From: Mycobacteriales bacterium | Lineage (GTDB): Bacteria > Actinomycetota > Actinomycetes > Mycobacteriales > SCTD01 | Length of the DNA: 64,000 nt | Direction of reading: 5' to 3' | Assembly (NCBI GenBank): GCA_030697205.1 | Contig: JAUYQP010000010.1 | Location: 62,001 to 126,000 of the forward strand | Part shown: one piece after another, positions 8,593-17,068 of the stretch | Layout of the letters: the number at the start of each line of letters is the position of its first letter | Numbering within the stretch: the stretch's first letter is position 1 | Made by a program: the position numbers and the translations under genes | Notes under the pieces: model-generated | Told to the model about the DNA's origin: nothing | The model's database searches: none | What the model saw: only the letters and a program-made list of their open reading frames with translations

Positions 8593-10142
8593 GGCTGCAC
8601 CTTGAGCAGCTCGAGTGCAGCGGCCTTGCCACTGCTGCCCGCTATCCCGCCGACCGGCGCGGTCGAGGCGCCACAGGTGTAGAGACCGGCGACGCCCGGA
8701 ACGGTGTGCCCGGAGAGCCGGCGGGTGGGCCGCATGAACGCCAGCTGGTCGAGGCTGATGTCGAGCTGCATGGGGTGCGCACCGGGCCAGCGCAGCTCCT
8801 GCGCCATGAACGTCGGGGTGCGGATGTGCCGGCCCGTGATGCTGGCGGTGAAGCCCGGTGCGTGCGCCTCGACCTGCGCGACCATCGCGTCGGCGAACGC
8901 CTCCTGCTGGTCCTCCCAGCCGCCCTCGACGTCGTACGGCGCGCAGGGGCAGGCGAGGTACACGGTGTGCGTGCCCGCCGGGGCGAGCGAGTCGTCGTAG
9001 ACCGACGGGGTGAAGCAGTACGTCGACACCGGGTCCGGGAGCCGTCTGCCCTCGGCGGACAGGAACCCGTGCCGCAGCTCGTCGAGGGTGTCGACGTGGG
9101 ACTGCAGGCCGTTCCAGTCACCGGGCCGGGCGTTCGGATATGGCGGGAGCTTGTCGGTCGCCAGGTGCACCAGCATCTGCACGGCGTTGCCGCGGTGCGC
9201 GGCTCTCAGCTCGACGCCGTCCCGGCCGGCCAGCGGCGGATCCAGCAGGCCGAGCAGCGCGGTCTGCACGTCGACCGCCGTGACGACTGCGGAGGCCTCG
9301 ATCCGCTCGCCGCCCTCGAGGACGACGGCCTTCGCCGTCCCGCCTCGGGCATCGATCCGCTCCACCACGGCCCCGGTCCGGACGCCGCCGCCCCATCCCT
9401 CGAGCCGGCGGATCAGGGCGGAGGCCAGCGACTGCGAGCCGCCGAGCGGGTGCCACTGCCCGAACAGGTGGTACGCCGCCTGCCAGAAGACGAAGAACGA
9501 CCCGCCCGTGGCGTGCGGCCCGGCCGAGGAGTGACTGGCGAACGATGCGATGGGCGCGCGGGTCAGGTCGCTCGGCAGGGCGGTCTCCAGAAGCGTGCCG
9601 TAGGGCGCGATGAGGTCGTGCACCATCCCGAACGGGCCCCCGGCGCGCTTGACCCCCTGCAGCAGCGGGCCGATCTTGCTGGCGACTGCCTTGAGCACCC
9701 CGCCCGGCGTCGACCCGCTTTCCAGGCCGGTGACGGCCGTCTTCACCAGCGGGATCGCCCGGTGCATGAAGGCGCGGTAGGCCTCCGCGTCGGCGCGGCT
9801 GTGCTCGGCGATCGACGCGACCGTCTGCTCGAGGTCGCGGTGGAACCGCACCACCCTGCCGTCGCGGAAGAGCCCCGTGGCGAAGGGGTCCATCGGCACG
9901 TACTCCAGGCCTGCCCCGGCGAGGTCGAGCTCCGCGGGGATGCGGGTCATGTTGATGATGTTGTGGGCAGCGGCGTGGGTGTTGAACAGGTAGCCGGGGA
10001 TCGTCTCGTCCGTGCGCGATCCCCCACCCGGCTTGTCGGCTGCCTCCAGCACCAGGACGTCCTTGCCGGCCTTGGCCAGGTAGCACGCTGCGACGAGGCC
10101 GTTGTGCCCGCCACCCACCACGACGACCGGTGCGACAGGCAT
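8589..10142 (-). CDS. FAD-dependent oxidoreductase of the phytoene-desaturase/PYROXD2 type
   Basis: 517 residues. The N-terminal dinucleotide-binding motif VVVVGGGHNGLVAACYLAKAG is followed by the acidic end of the fold, LVLEAADKPGG. The C-terminal FAD motif GLYTCGASTAPVGGIAGSSGKAAALELL matches the CrtI-like amine-oxidase superfamily. The substrate is unknown; no carotenoid genes are nearby. It lacks the redox cysteines expected of sulfide:quinone reductase. The ATG at 10142 has an AGGAG site just upstream and lies 17 bp from a CsoR/CstR-type operator, so persulfide control is predicted. It leads the operon running to the rhodanese at 7562. Confidence 0.85.
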   Translation of the reverse strand: MPVAPVVVVGGGHNGLVAACYLAKAGKDVLVLEAADKPGGGSRTDETIPGYLFNTHAAAHNIINMTRIPAELDLAGAGLEYVPMDPFATGLFRDGRVVRFHRDLEQTVASIAEHSRADAEAYRAFMHRAIPLVKTAVTGLESGSTPGGVLKAVASKIGPLLQGVKRAGGPFGMVHDLIAPYGTLLETALPSDLTRAPIASFASHSSAGPHATGGSFFVFWQAAYHLFGQWHPLGGSQSLASALIRRLEGWGGGVRTGAVVERIDARGGTAKAVVLEGGERIEASAVVTAVDVQTALLGLLDPPLAGRDGVELRAAHRGNAVQMLVHLATDKLPPYPNARPGDWNGLQSHVDTLDELRHGFLSAEGRRLPDPVSTYCFTPSVYDDSLAPAGTHTVYLACPCAPYDVEGGWEDQQEAFADAMVAQVEAHAPGFTASITGRHIRTPTFMAQELRWPGAHPMQLDISLDQLAFMRPTRRLSGHTVPGVAGLYTCGASTAPVGGIAGSSGKAAALELLKVQP

Positions 10143-10158
10143 CACGCGTCTCCTCTTG

Positions 10159-10174
10159 ATACCCCGGGGGGTAC
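10159..10174. promoter_or_regulatory. CsoR/CstR-type operator ATACCCCGGGGGGTAC
   Basis: Near-perfect inverted repeat of ATACCCC in the divergent promoter between the FAD oxidoreductase and MMPL genes. It lies 17 bp from the oxidoreductase start. The spacing and sequence match the copy at 7539. Confidence 0.75.
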
Positions 10175-10201
10175 CTGTGTAGTGTTGGCCTGGATCACGA
10201 C

Positions 10202-10217
10202 ATACCCCCGTGGGTGT
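10202..10217. promoter_or_regulatory. Second, weaker CsoR/CstR-type operator ATACCCCCGTGGGTGT
   Basis: The left half is a full match and the right half has two mismatches. It sits 24 bp before the MMPL start codon and 27 bp from the stronger copy, so cooperative or separate control of the two directions is possible. Confidence 0.55.
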
Positions 10218-10240
10218 GTCTGACACGAGCGAGGAGCGAC

Positions 10241-12400
10241 ATGAGCATCAGCACCGACGGGCCCGACACCTCGACATCTCCTGTCTCCGCGGACCCGCCA
10301 CGGCACGGGCCGCTCGGCAGGCTTGGTCTCTGGACCGCAGGGCACTTCCGACTGCTGCTCGTCGTCTGGGCCGTCGTTGCGATCGGGCTGGGCGCCTTCG
10401 CACCAAAGGTCGAAGGGGCACTGGCCGGAGCCGGTTGGGAGGCCTCGGGGTCCGAGTCGGTGCAGGCCCGCGACCTGGTGCAGCAGCAGTTCGGAGGCCT
10501 GTCGAGCGCGGCGCTGCAGGTCGTCGTACGGGCCGACGACGGTCTGGCCGACGGTCGCGGTGCCGACGTCGTCCGCGAGGCCACGGCGCTGCTGCAGGCC
10601 GACGACCGGCTGTCCACGATCGTGCCGCCCACGGCGGGGCTGTCGATCTCAGAGGACGGCCGGACCGGCGTGCTGCAGGCCGGTGCCGCCAGCACGAACA
10701 TGAACGAGATGGTCCGCGCCGCGGACGACCTCAAGGAGCCGCTGCGCGAGCTGGGCGGCGACGGCGTCACCGTCGCTCTGACCGGCTCGTCCGGGCTGTG
10801 GAGCGACTTCAACGAGGCCAACCTGGAGGCGATGCTCAAGAGCGAGCTGCTCAGCTGGCCCGTGACGCTCACGATCATGGTGCTGGCGTTCGGCTCCCTC
10901 GTCGCCGCAGGGCTGCCCCTGATGCTGACCGTCCTCGGTCTGGTCTCCGCTGCCGGGACGCTCTGGATCGGCGCGCAGTTCGCCGACATCAGCATCTGGG
11001 CGCTGAACTTCGCGCTGATGTTCGCGCTCGCACTCGGCATCGACTACGCGCTGTTCCTCGTCGTGCGCTTCCGGGCCGCGCGAGCGAGCGGGCTCAGCTC
11101 GGCGGAGGCCGCCGCCGTCACGATGGACACCGCCGGCAAGGCGGTCCTGTTCTCCGGGATCACCGTGCTGATCTCGCTGTCCGCGGTGCTGCTCGTGCCG
11201 TCGCCCGCCTTCCGTTCGATGGCGCTCGGCATCATGATCTCGGTCGTCTTCATCCTGGCCGCCACCCTGACGCTGCTGCCTGCCGTGCTGGCCCGCCTCG
11301 GTGACCGGGTCAACGGGCTGTCCATCCCCGGCATCTCAGCTGGCGAGCACCGGTCCGCGCGGTTCGCCGCATGGGGCGAGCGCCTCTGGCGCCGCCCGGT
11401 CGCCTACGGCAGCGTCGCCCTGGTTGCGCTCGTGGCACTGGCCGTGCCCGTGTTCGGCCTGCAGACCGGTATGCCCAGCATCAAGGTCGTCCCCAGCGAG
11501 AACAGCAGCCGGGTCGGCTACGACCTGGTCCAACAGGCCTTCGGCCCCGGGGCGCCCGGCACCCTGCAGGTGGTCACGACCTCGGCGCAGGCCGCCGCCG
11601 TCAGCCGCGCCGCCGAGGCCGACCCCGGTGTCGCACGGGTCTTCCCGGCGATGCCCGGCGCCGACGGCGCCACCTCACTCGTCCAGGTGGTCCCGGCGAG
11701 CGACCCGTCGGCCACGGCCACCGGGGACACCATCGACCGACTGCGCGGCGCACTGCCCGCCGGAACGCTGGTCGGCGGTACCGCCGCGGAGAACCACGAC
11801 CTCGAGCAGGTGCTGAACGACAAGACCCCGCTCGTCGTGGCGATCGTGCTGGTCCTCGGGTTCGCGCTGCTGCTCGTGGCACTGCAAGCCCCGCTGCTGG
11901 CGGCCATGGGGGTGCTGACCAACCTGCTGGCCACCGGAGCCGCGTTCGGCGCCGCGAAGCTGGTGTTCCAAGACGGCATCGGGTCGGGGCTCTTCGGCTT
12001 CGAGAGCCAGGGGTTCCTGGACGCCTGGGCACCGGTGTTCTTCTTCGCCATGATCTTCGCGATCGGCATGGACTACACCGTCTTCCTGCTCGCCAGCGCG
12101 AAAGAGCACTGGGAGAAGTCCGGAGATCCCAAGGAGGCCATGGTCGGGGGGATCGCGCACTCCGGCCGGGTCATCTTCGCGGCCGCCGGTGTGATGGTGG
12201 CGGTGTTCTTCACCTTCGCCCTCTCCGGTCCGCTGCCACCCAAGGAGATGGGCGTCGTGCTCGGCATCGCCGTCCTGCTCGACGCCGCCCTCGTCCGCTT
12301 GCTCCTGCTCCCAGTCCTGATGCGGCTCACCGGTCGGGCCGCGTGGGCCTGCCCGGGCTGGTTGCGTCGCGTCCTGCCCGACATCCGCTTCAGCCACTGA
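10241..12400 (+). CDS. MMPL/RND-family transporter
   Basis: 719 residues with the twofold RND plan: a membrane helix, a soluble loop, five helices, then a repeat. Both halves carry the Asp-Tyr proton-relay signature seen in MmpL3: ALGIDYALFLVVRFR near residue 275 and AIGMDYTVFLLASAK near residue 610. The family exports lipids, siderophores or toxic compounds using the proton gradient. The ATG at 10241 has a clear GAGGAG site 4 bp upstream. CstR-like operators in the shared promoter suggest induction by sulfane sulfur, which is not a known MMPL trigger. A 54-residue Cys-rich protein follows 19 bp later. Confidence 0.92.
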   Translation: MSISTDGPDTSTSPVSADPPRHGPLGRLGLWTAGHFRLLLVVWAVVAIGLGAFAPKVEGALAGAGWEASGSESVQARDLVQQQFGGLSSAALQVVVRADDGLADGRGADVVREATALLQADDRLSTIVPPTAGLSISEDGRTGVLQAGAASTNMNEMVRAADDLKEPLRELGGDGVTVALTGSSGLWSDFNEANLEAMLKSELLSWPVTLTIMVLAFGSLVAAGLPLMLTVLGLVSAAGTLWIGAQFADISIWALNFALMFALALGIDYALFLVVRFRAARASGLSSAEAAAVTMDTAGKAVLFSGITVLISLSAVLLVPSPAFRSMALGIMISVVFILAATLTLLPAVLARLGDRVNGLSIPGISAGEHRSARFAAWGERLWRRPVAYGSVALVALVALAVPVFGLQTGMPSIKVVPSENSSRVGYDLVQQAFGPGAPGTLQVVTTSAQAAAVSRAAEADPGVARVFPAMPGADGATSLVQVVPASDPSATATGDTIDRLRGALPAGTLVGGTAAENHDLEQVLNDKTPLVVAIVLVLGFALLLVALQAPLLAAMGVLTNLLATGAAFGAAKLVFQDGIGSGLFGFESQGFLDAWAPVFFFAMIFAIGMDYTVFLLASAKEHWEKSGDPKEAMVGGIAHSGRVIFAAAGVMVAVFFTFALSGPLPPKEMGVVLGIAVLLDAALVRLLLLPVLMRLTGRAAWACPGWLRRVLPDIRFSH

Positions 12401-12419
12401 CATCCAGAGGAGTACCACC

Positions 12420-12584
12420 GTGTGCAGATCAGCGACCTGCCAGCAGTGCGGCAAGGCCACGTGGGCCGGCTGCGGCCAGCACGTCGACAGCGTGATGAGG
12501 TCGGTGCCATCAGGCCAGCGCTGCACCTGCCCCCGGGAGAAGCCAGCCATCCCGACGCGCTGGTGGAGCTTGCGCCGCCGGTGA
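12420..12584 (+). CDS. Small Cys-rich, probably metal-binding protein (54 aa)
   Basis: It starts at a GTG with a strong AGAGGAG site at 12406-12412. The product begins VCRSATCQQCGKATWAGCGQHV and has six cysteines: C2, C7, C10, C18, C37 and C39. The CxxC pair followed by GCGQHVD is a pattern I recognise from many short uncharacterised actinobacterial proteins, probably zinc-binding. It lies 19 bp after the MMPL gene on the same strand and is probably cotranscribed with it. The function is unknown; a metal or sulfur buffer role would fit. Confidence 0.75.
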   Translation: MCRSATCQQCGKATWAGCGQHVDSVMRSVPSGQRCTCPREKPAIPTRWWSLRRR

Positions 12585-12597
12585 GCCGCGCGGCTTG

Positions 12598-12738
12598 CTA
12601 GAAGGGGACGCGGGCGTGGTGCGTGTCCAGCAGGAAGTCGCACCATCCACCGAGGCGGGCGCACAGCCGACGCCTCCAGCTCACCGGGCTCGGCGAGTGT
12701 TCCTCGTGCGCAGCAGGGTGGAGCAGGTCGTTCGTCAC
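12598..12738 (-). CDS. Possible 46-residue protein, unknown
   Basis: A short minus-strand frame begins at a GTG with a good GAGGA site 7 bp upstream, and ends 13 bp from the stop of the convergent Cys-rich gene. The product opens VTNDLLHPAAHEEHSPSP and ends GWCDFLLDTHHARVPF. GC-rich third positions and a compact convergent fit support it, but I recognise no family. Confidence 0.4.
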   Translation of the reverse strand: MTNDLLHPAAHEEHSPSPVSWRRRLCARLGGWCDFLLDTHHARVPF

Positions 12739-12953
12739 GTGGACGTCCTCAGTCGACGGTCTGTGTCCGGGCGGCAACGGTCAGCGAGCGGGCTAACGCG
12801 GTGTCAGGCGGGACAGAGGCAGTCGTCGACTGCGGTGAGCGAGGTCGCAAGGAGGCAGCGACAGAACAGCGCGCTCCCCTGCCGGCTCTCTCTCACGCGG
12901 TTATCGTCGCATGGCGTTACCGGCGACTCCACGTGACGCCGGGTCTGCGCAAG

Positions 12954-13031
12954 CCGAGCGTGCTCCGTGCCGGCGGCGTCCCGGTAGCGCGCCCGCCAGC
13001 GGCCATTGTCGCGGCGAGTCACCGAGGACAC
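12954..13031 (-). pseudogene. Remnant of a tyrosine integrase N-terminus
   Basis: The minus strand encodes VSSVTRRDNGRWRARYRDAAG followed by TEHAR. This closely resembles the arm-DNA-binding start of actinobacterial phage/ICE integrases (pattern RxxGRWRARYRDxxGxEHAR). The similarity stops abruptly after EHAR and the frame continues with unrelated sequence, so the gene is truncated and dead. Only about 26 codons remain. Confidence 0.6.
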
Positions 13032-13039
13032 GCACCTGC

Positions 13040-13055
13040 CCGCAGACAGTCCGCA
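13040..13055 (+). repeat. 16-bp direct repeat, right copy (CCGCAGACAGTCCGCA)
   Basis: Identical to 3093-3108 and in the same orientation. It is 9 bp beyond the start end of the integrase remnant, where an attachment site would be expected. Chance identity is possible. Confidence 0.4.
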
Positions 13056-13241
13056 GCACCGACGAGACGGGGCGACTTCAGCCGACACCCTGCGCGACTC
13101 CCATGCACACAACGTTCGTGTCCGAATCCCGATCTGCGTGCCTGTGAGGCAGCCCGACGACACGCTCGGCCTCGTCCGGCTGCGTGTCCACCCTGTCAGC
13201 GCTGTGTCACGGCGGCATGACGGGCTCGCCGGTCAGGCCGG

Positions 13242-14333
13242 TCAGGCGGCCGAGAGGGCTGACACCACACCGGCCCGCAGCGTCGCGGCGTCGAGCTCGG
13301 CGAACGGACCGGTGGCGTAGGGGATCGACCAGACGTGCAGCATCTCGCCGGTCGTGCCGACCGCGGAGCCCGCGGGGCAGCCGCCACCGGGGAGCTGGGT
13401 GATGGCGATGCCGCGGGTCGCGTCGAGGCACAGGTCGTCGTGGGCGTGCCAGCTGGTGAGGGACCCGCCCGGCTGCGGCGGGGTCTGGCCCTTCGGCGTG
13501 ATGTACATGCCACCGACCAGCATCCGGCGGCCGTCGGGCAGGACGACGTAGAGCAGGCTCTCGACCTTCTGCGGGTCGAGCAGCCGCCCGTCGGCCTGGT
13601 AGCCGGGGTGGGCGTAGTGCAGGAGCTTGCCGTCCGCGTCGTGCACGACCCGGTAGCCGGCGGCCTCGGCGGCGGCCACGTCGGCGTAGCGGACCAGACC
13701 GGCGACCGTGGCTGCGCGCAGCCGCTCGGCCGCCACCTGCTGCTCCGCGGTCGGCGGCGTCGTGTCGGCGGGGTGCCCGTGGGTCCCCTGCGGCTGGGCC
13801 CCCTGCGGCTGGGTCCCCGCCGGGGCGGCAGCGAGGTGGGCCCTGCCCTCGTGACCGGCGTCGCGCCCGGCGTCGACGGCGTGCCCACCGCCCCCGAGGA
13901 CGAGCAGGCTCGTGGTGGACCCGACGACGAGCACTCCGGCGGCGGGCAGCAGCAGCCGCGGGACCCGCCAGGCGCCGAGGGCCAGTGGCACGGCGAGCAC
14001 GACGAGGAGCTCGAGACCGGAAGCGAGCAGCCCGGCGGCGGTCTGCGCCTCAGGCTCTCCTGCCGAGGGACCGAGCGGCCAACCGACAACGGAGACGGCG
14101 GCGTAGGCCAGGACCAGCACTCCCGACGCCGCAGCGCCGACGAGCAGCAGCAGCCGGCTCGGGCGGATGACCACGGCGGCCGCCCACCCCAGCTGGGCCC
14201 AGGCCGTCAGGGCCATAGCGAGCCCCATCGTCCAGTGGTGGTCGGCGTGCTCCGGCGCGACCGCGACGTGCACGACCCCCGCACCCACGGCGAGGCTCGC
14301 GAGGGCGGCGCGCATCCGCGGGTCGAGGTCCAC
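13242..14333 (-). CDS. Membrane protein with His-rich linker and soluble C-terminal domain, unknown
   Basis: 363 residues. The first ~140 hold about five membrane helices, with the early motif HVAVAPEHADHHWTMG. A flexible, His- and Gln-rich linker contains short PQG repeats (TQPQGAQPQGTHGH near residue 175). The C-terminal ~170 residues form a soluble domain with conserved-looking SWHAHDDLCLD and GGGCPAGS segments, which could bind metal. I recognise no named family. The GTG start at 14333 lies 53 bp after tmsB on the same strand, so it may belong to that operon. Confidence 0.7.
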   Translation of the reverse strand: MDLDPRMRAALASLAVGAGVVHVAVAPEHADHHWTMGLAMALTAWAQLGWAAAVVIRPSRLLLLVGAAASGVLVLAYAAVSVVGWPLGPSAGEPEAQTAAGLLASGLELLVVLAVPLALGAWRVPRLLLPAAGVLVVGSTTSLLVLGGGGHAVDAGRDAGHEGRAHLAAAPAGTQPQGAQPQGTHGHPADTTPPTAEQQVAAERLRAATVAGLVRYADVAAAEAAGYRVVHDADGKLLHYAHPGYQADGRLLDPQKVESLLYVVLPDGRRMLVGGMYITPKGQTPPQPGGSLTSWHAHDDLCLDATRGIAITQLPGGGCPAGSAVGTTGEMLHVWSIPYATGPFAELDAATLRAGVVSALSAA

Positions 14334-14386
14334 GACTCACTGTCTCCCGGCTCGGCGACCGGCGCGATGGCCCGTCGTGACCAGCG

Positions 14387-15637
14387 TCAGACCCCCCAGT
14401 CGGGGCGCAGCGGCATCCCCGAGAAGCCTTCGGTCGTCCGGACCGCCAGGACCTGGTGGAGCTGGATGTCGTTGCGCTCGAACGCGAGTCGCGACCCCGC
14501 CAGGTAGAGCGCCCAGACCCGCGCCGTGCCCTGCCCGACCTCGGTGACGGCGTCGTCCCAGCGGGCATCGAGGTTGTCGCACCAGGCATGGAGGGTCCGG
14601 GCGTAGTGCTCCCGCAGGTTCTCCTCGTGACGGACCTCGAGCCCGGCGGCCTCCAGCTCGCGCACGACCCGGCCGACCCCGGGCAGTTCGCCGTCGGGGA
14701 AGACGTAGCGCGCGATGAAGCCGCGCTTGCTGATCGCTGCCGCCTGCTCGTCAGCGCGGGTGATGCAGTGGTTGAGGAGCCGTCCCTGCGGGCGCAGCTT
14801 CCCCGCCAGACGGCGGGCGTAGTCGGGCAGCCCCTTGATGCCCACGTGCTCGGTGAGACCGATGGAGCTGATGGCGTCGAACCCGGTCTCGGGCACGGCG
14901 CGGTAGTCCTGGTGCCGGATGTCCACCTGCCCGGTCAGCCCCGACTCGGCGACGACCTTCTGCCCCCACTCGGCCTGCCTGCGCGACAGCGTGACCGCGA
15001 CGACCTCGACGTCGTAGTGCGTCGCGGCATGGACAGCCATGCCGCCCCAGCCGCAGCCGACGTCGAGCAGGCGCATGCCCGGACGCAGCCCGAGCTTGCG
15101 GCAGACCAGGTCGAACTTCGCCGCCTGGGCCTGCTCCAAGGTGGTGCTGTCTTCGGCGTAGACCGCGCAGGTGTAGGCCATCGACGGGCCGAGCACCCAC
15201 GAGTAGAAGAGGTTGCTGACGTCGTAGTGGTGGGCGATCGCGACGGCGTCGCGACCGAGGGTGTGGGCCCGGAGCCCCGCGACGTAGCGGCGAGCGCCGA
15301 CCTCCTGCGGCGGTGGCTCGACCCAGGTGAGGGCCTCACGCCCGAGACGACGCAGGGCCGACAGCCGCTGCCTGGCTGTGAGGTCGCCGATGGTGTCGCC
15401 GGCAAGCGCACGCAGCGCGCTGTAGTGATCGGGTGCCACGAGGTCGAGCTCACCGGACACGTAGGCCCGCACCAGCCCGAGCTCCCCCGGGGCGCTCACC
15501 AGGTGGGCGAGCGCCTTCCGGCTGCGCAGCCGGAGGACCGGCGCACCGGGCGGCCCCGCGGCCGACCCGTCGTAGGCCTCGACACGGATCGGCTTGGCCA
15601 GGACCGCGTGCAACTCGTCGGCGATCATCGCGCTCAT
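14387..15637 (-). CDS. tmsB: SAM-dependent fatty-acyl methyltransferase (oleoyl C10 methylenation, TmsB/BfaB type)
   Basis: 416 residues of the cyclopropane-fatty-acid synthase family. The SAM site is RLLDVGCGWGGMAVHAA near residue 195, followed by HVGIKGLPDYARRLAGKLRPQG. The N-terminal ~100 residues match the family's lipid-binding extension. Coupling to an FAD oxidoreductase through a four-base ATGA overlap is the arrangement of tmsA-tmsB (bfaA-bfaB). In that pair the methyltransferase turns an oleoyl chain into 10-methylene-stearoyl. By itself the sequence could also be a cyclopropane synthase; the partner gene decides. I chose ATG 15637 because of the overlap. Confidence 0.85.
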   Translation of the reverse strand: MSAMIADELHAVLAKPIRVEAYDGSAAGPPGAPVLRLRSRKALAHLVSAPGELGLVRAYVSGELDLVAPDHYSALRALAGDTIGDLTARQRLSALRRLGREALTWVEPPPQEVGARRYVAGLRAHTLGRDAVAIAHHYDVSNLFYSWVLGPSMAYTCAVYAEDSTTLEQAQAAKFDLVCRKLGLRPGMRLLDVGCGWGGMAVHAATHYDVEVVAVTLSRRQAEWGQKVVAESGLTGQVDIRHQDYRAVPETGFDAISSIGLTEHVGIKGLPDYARRLAGKLRPQGRLLNHCITRADEQAAAISKRGFIARYVFPDGELPGVGRVVRELEAAGLEVRHEENLREHYARTLHAWCDNLDARWDDAVTEVGQGTARVWALYLAGSRLAFERNDIQLHQVLAVRTTEGFSGMPLRPDWGV

Positions 15638-17001
15638 CCTCCTCGGACGCACTTCTCGTAGAGGTCGAGGAACCGGGCCTGCGGGTCGTGCTCGTCCTTG
15701 AGCCGGCGGTAGACCGGCCCGTTGTAGAGCCTCCAGAACGCCTCCTCGTCGTAGTACGACGTCGAGTAGAGCGACTTGCGGCCGCCGAGATGCCCGACGA
15801 GCCGCTCGACGAGCCGGTTGTGGGTTCCGTCAGGCTCGCCGGGGCCCAGCGCCACCGAGGACCAGAACCCGACGTTGACGTAGAGCACGGAGGGGTCCAG
15901 CCGGTAGAGGTCCCACACGTCGTCGGGGCCCCGCTGCCGCAGAGGGCAGAACCACACCGGCTCGATCGGCACCTCTCCCGCGAAGACGTCCATGAAGTTG
16001 GCCACCCGGTCCACGGGCACCTCGACGTCCTGCACGACGTCCTCGCGCTCGGGCAGCCCGCGGCGACGGTCGAGGGCGGACTTCCACCCGTGTCGCCGCT
16101 CGAAGGCGACCAGTGCCCAGTAGACGTCGCTGCGCAGCCAGCGTCTCGGCCAGATCCGGCGGACCACCGGGTGCTGGGCCCCGAAGGCCCGGCTGCACCA
16201 GAACCAGTCGGTGTCCCAGCGCCATAGGTAGTCGCGGACGGTCAGCCAGTCCTCAGGCCGCTGCCGCAGCGACCGGTAGTAGATCTCGCGACCGGTGTAG
16301 TCGGACACGTGCGGGGCCGCGGACGCCCAGGACCCCAGGGTCACCCGGGTGTCGTCGGGCCCGAACCAGACCGCGTCGACGAACGCGACCGGCTCGCCGT
16401 CGTAGGAGCCCGCAGCGCACACGTCGGTCATCAGTGCCGCAGCCTGCGCGACGGACCCGCACCGGACGTGTCGCAGGTGCACGAAGGGAAGCACGGGCTC
16501 GAGCTCGATGCGCAGCCGGAGCGCGTAGCCGAGCGTCCCGTAGCTGTTGGGGAAGCCGTGGAACAACGCGCTGTCCTGCTCGCGGCTGCAGGTGACCACC
16601 CGCCCGGCGCCGGTGAGGACGTCCATCTCCAGCACCGACTCGTGCGGGCAGCCGTTGCGGAAGCTGGAGGCCTCGATCCCGAGCCCGGCGACGGCCCCTC
16701 CGAGGGTGATCGTCTTCAGCTGCGGGACGACGAGCGGCATCAGCCCGTGCGCCAGGGTGGCGTCGACCAGCTCCTCGTAGGTGGTCATCCCGAGGACGTC
16801 GGCGGTGCGACCGTCGACGTCGACGTCGAGCACTCCGCGCCACCCGGACACGTCCAGCCCTGGCGTCGTCGCCGGCGCCCGGTCTCGGAACAGGTTGGAG
16901 GTGCGCTTCGCCAGGCGCAAGGGCGCCCCCTGGGGCCACGCCTCGACCTGGCCGGCCAGCTCGCGGGCAGCCAGGTCGTACGACGTCGCCGTCACGCTCA
17001 C
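15634..17001 (-). CDS. tmsA: FAD-binding reductase partner for 10-methyl fatty acid synthesis (TmsA/BfaA type)
   Basis: 455 residues of the FAD-binding-type-2 (DHCR24-like) class. The FAD domain includes the segment [21 protein letters not shown] near residue 95 and [14 protein letters not shown]. The protein is thought to reduce the 10-methylene group made by TmsB to a methyl branch, giving 10-methylstearic (tuberculostearic) acid. The GTG at 17001 was chosen because sequence upstream is not protein-like; GTG 16995 is also possible. It is divergent from an aldo/keto reductase with 67 bp between, and it heads the operon with tmsB. Confidence 0.83.
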   Translation of the reverse strand: MSVTATSYDLAARELAGQVEAWPQGAPLRLAKRTSNLFRDRAPATTPGLDVSGWRGVLDVDVDGRTADVLGMTTYEELVDATLAHGLMPLVVPQLKTITLGGAVAGLGIEASSFRNGCPHESVLEMDVLTGAGRVVTCSREQDSALFHGFPNSYGTLGYALRLRIELEPVLPFVHLRHVRCGSVAQAAALMTDVCAAGSYDGEPVAFVDAVWFGPDDTRVTLGSWASAAPHVSDYTGREIYYRSLRQRPEDWLTVRDYLWRWDTDWFWCSRAFGAQHPVVRRIWPRRWLRSDVYWALVAFERRHGWKSALDRRRGLPEREDVVQDVEVPVDRVANFMDVFAGEVPIEPVWFCPLRQRGPDDVWDLYRLDPSVLYVNVGFWSSVALGPGEPDGTHNRLVERLVGHLGGRKSLYSTSYYDEEAFWRLYNGPVYRRLKDEHDPQARFLDLYEKCVRGG

Positions 17002-17068
17002 GCACCCAGTGTGTCGATCACACGACCCGTTGGGAAGACTGGGCGCACGCCCATCTCCAGGAGGACCC

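Larger units (their letters stand above)
12739..13241. other. Gene-poor stretch with an integrase remnant and a direct repeat
   Basis: Five hundred bases with no intact gene that I can support. GC is lower than in the flanks in places, and open frames do not look protein-like. It holds a fragment of an integrase N-terminus (12954-13031, minus) and the right copy of the 16-bp repeat. It may be the degraded edge of an acquired block. Confidence 0.6.

Noticed and set aside
8589-10142. FAD oxidoreductase as sulfide:quinone reductase
   Set aside because: Tempting in a sulfur block, but length, the CrtI-like C-terminal motif and lack of the catalytic cysteines argue against it.
12595-12936. A 113-codon plus-strand frame after the Cys-rich gene
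   Set aside because: Arg/Ser-rich composition and no ribosome site. The opposite strand has a better small candidate and an integrase remnant.
13108-13140. A tRNA-like T-arm (TCCGAATCCC) near the integrase remnant
   Set aside because: The flanking bases do not pair as a T stem and no acceptor or anticodon arm can be found, so it is not called as a tRNA or a tRNA fragment.
13798-13830. Short PQG-coding repeats as a CRISPR or tandem array
   Set aside because: They are a few in-frame repeats in a protein linker. No CRISPR-like repeat-spacer pattern was seen anywhere in the window.
14387-15637. Mycolic-acid cyclopropane synthase
   Set aside because: The coupled FAD reductase and the N-terminal lipid extension fit the 10-methyl fatty acid pathway better, and no mycolate genes are nearby.
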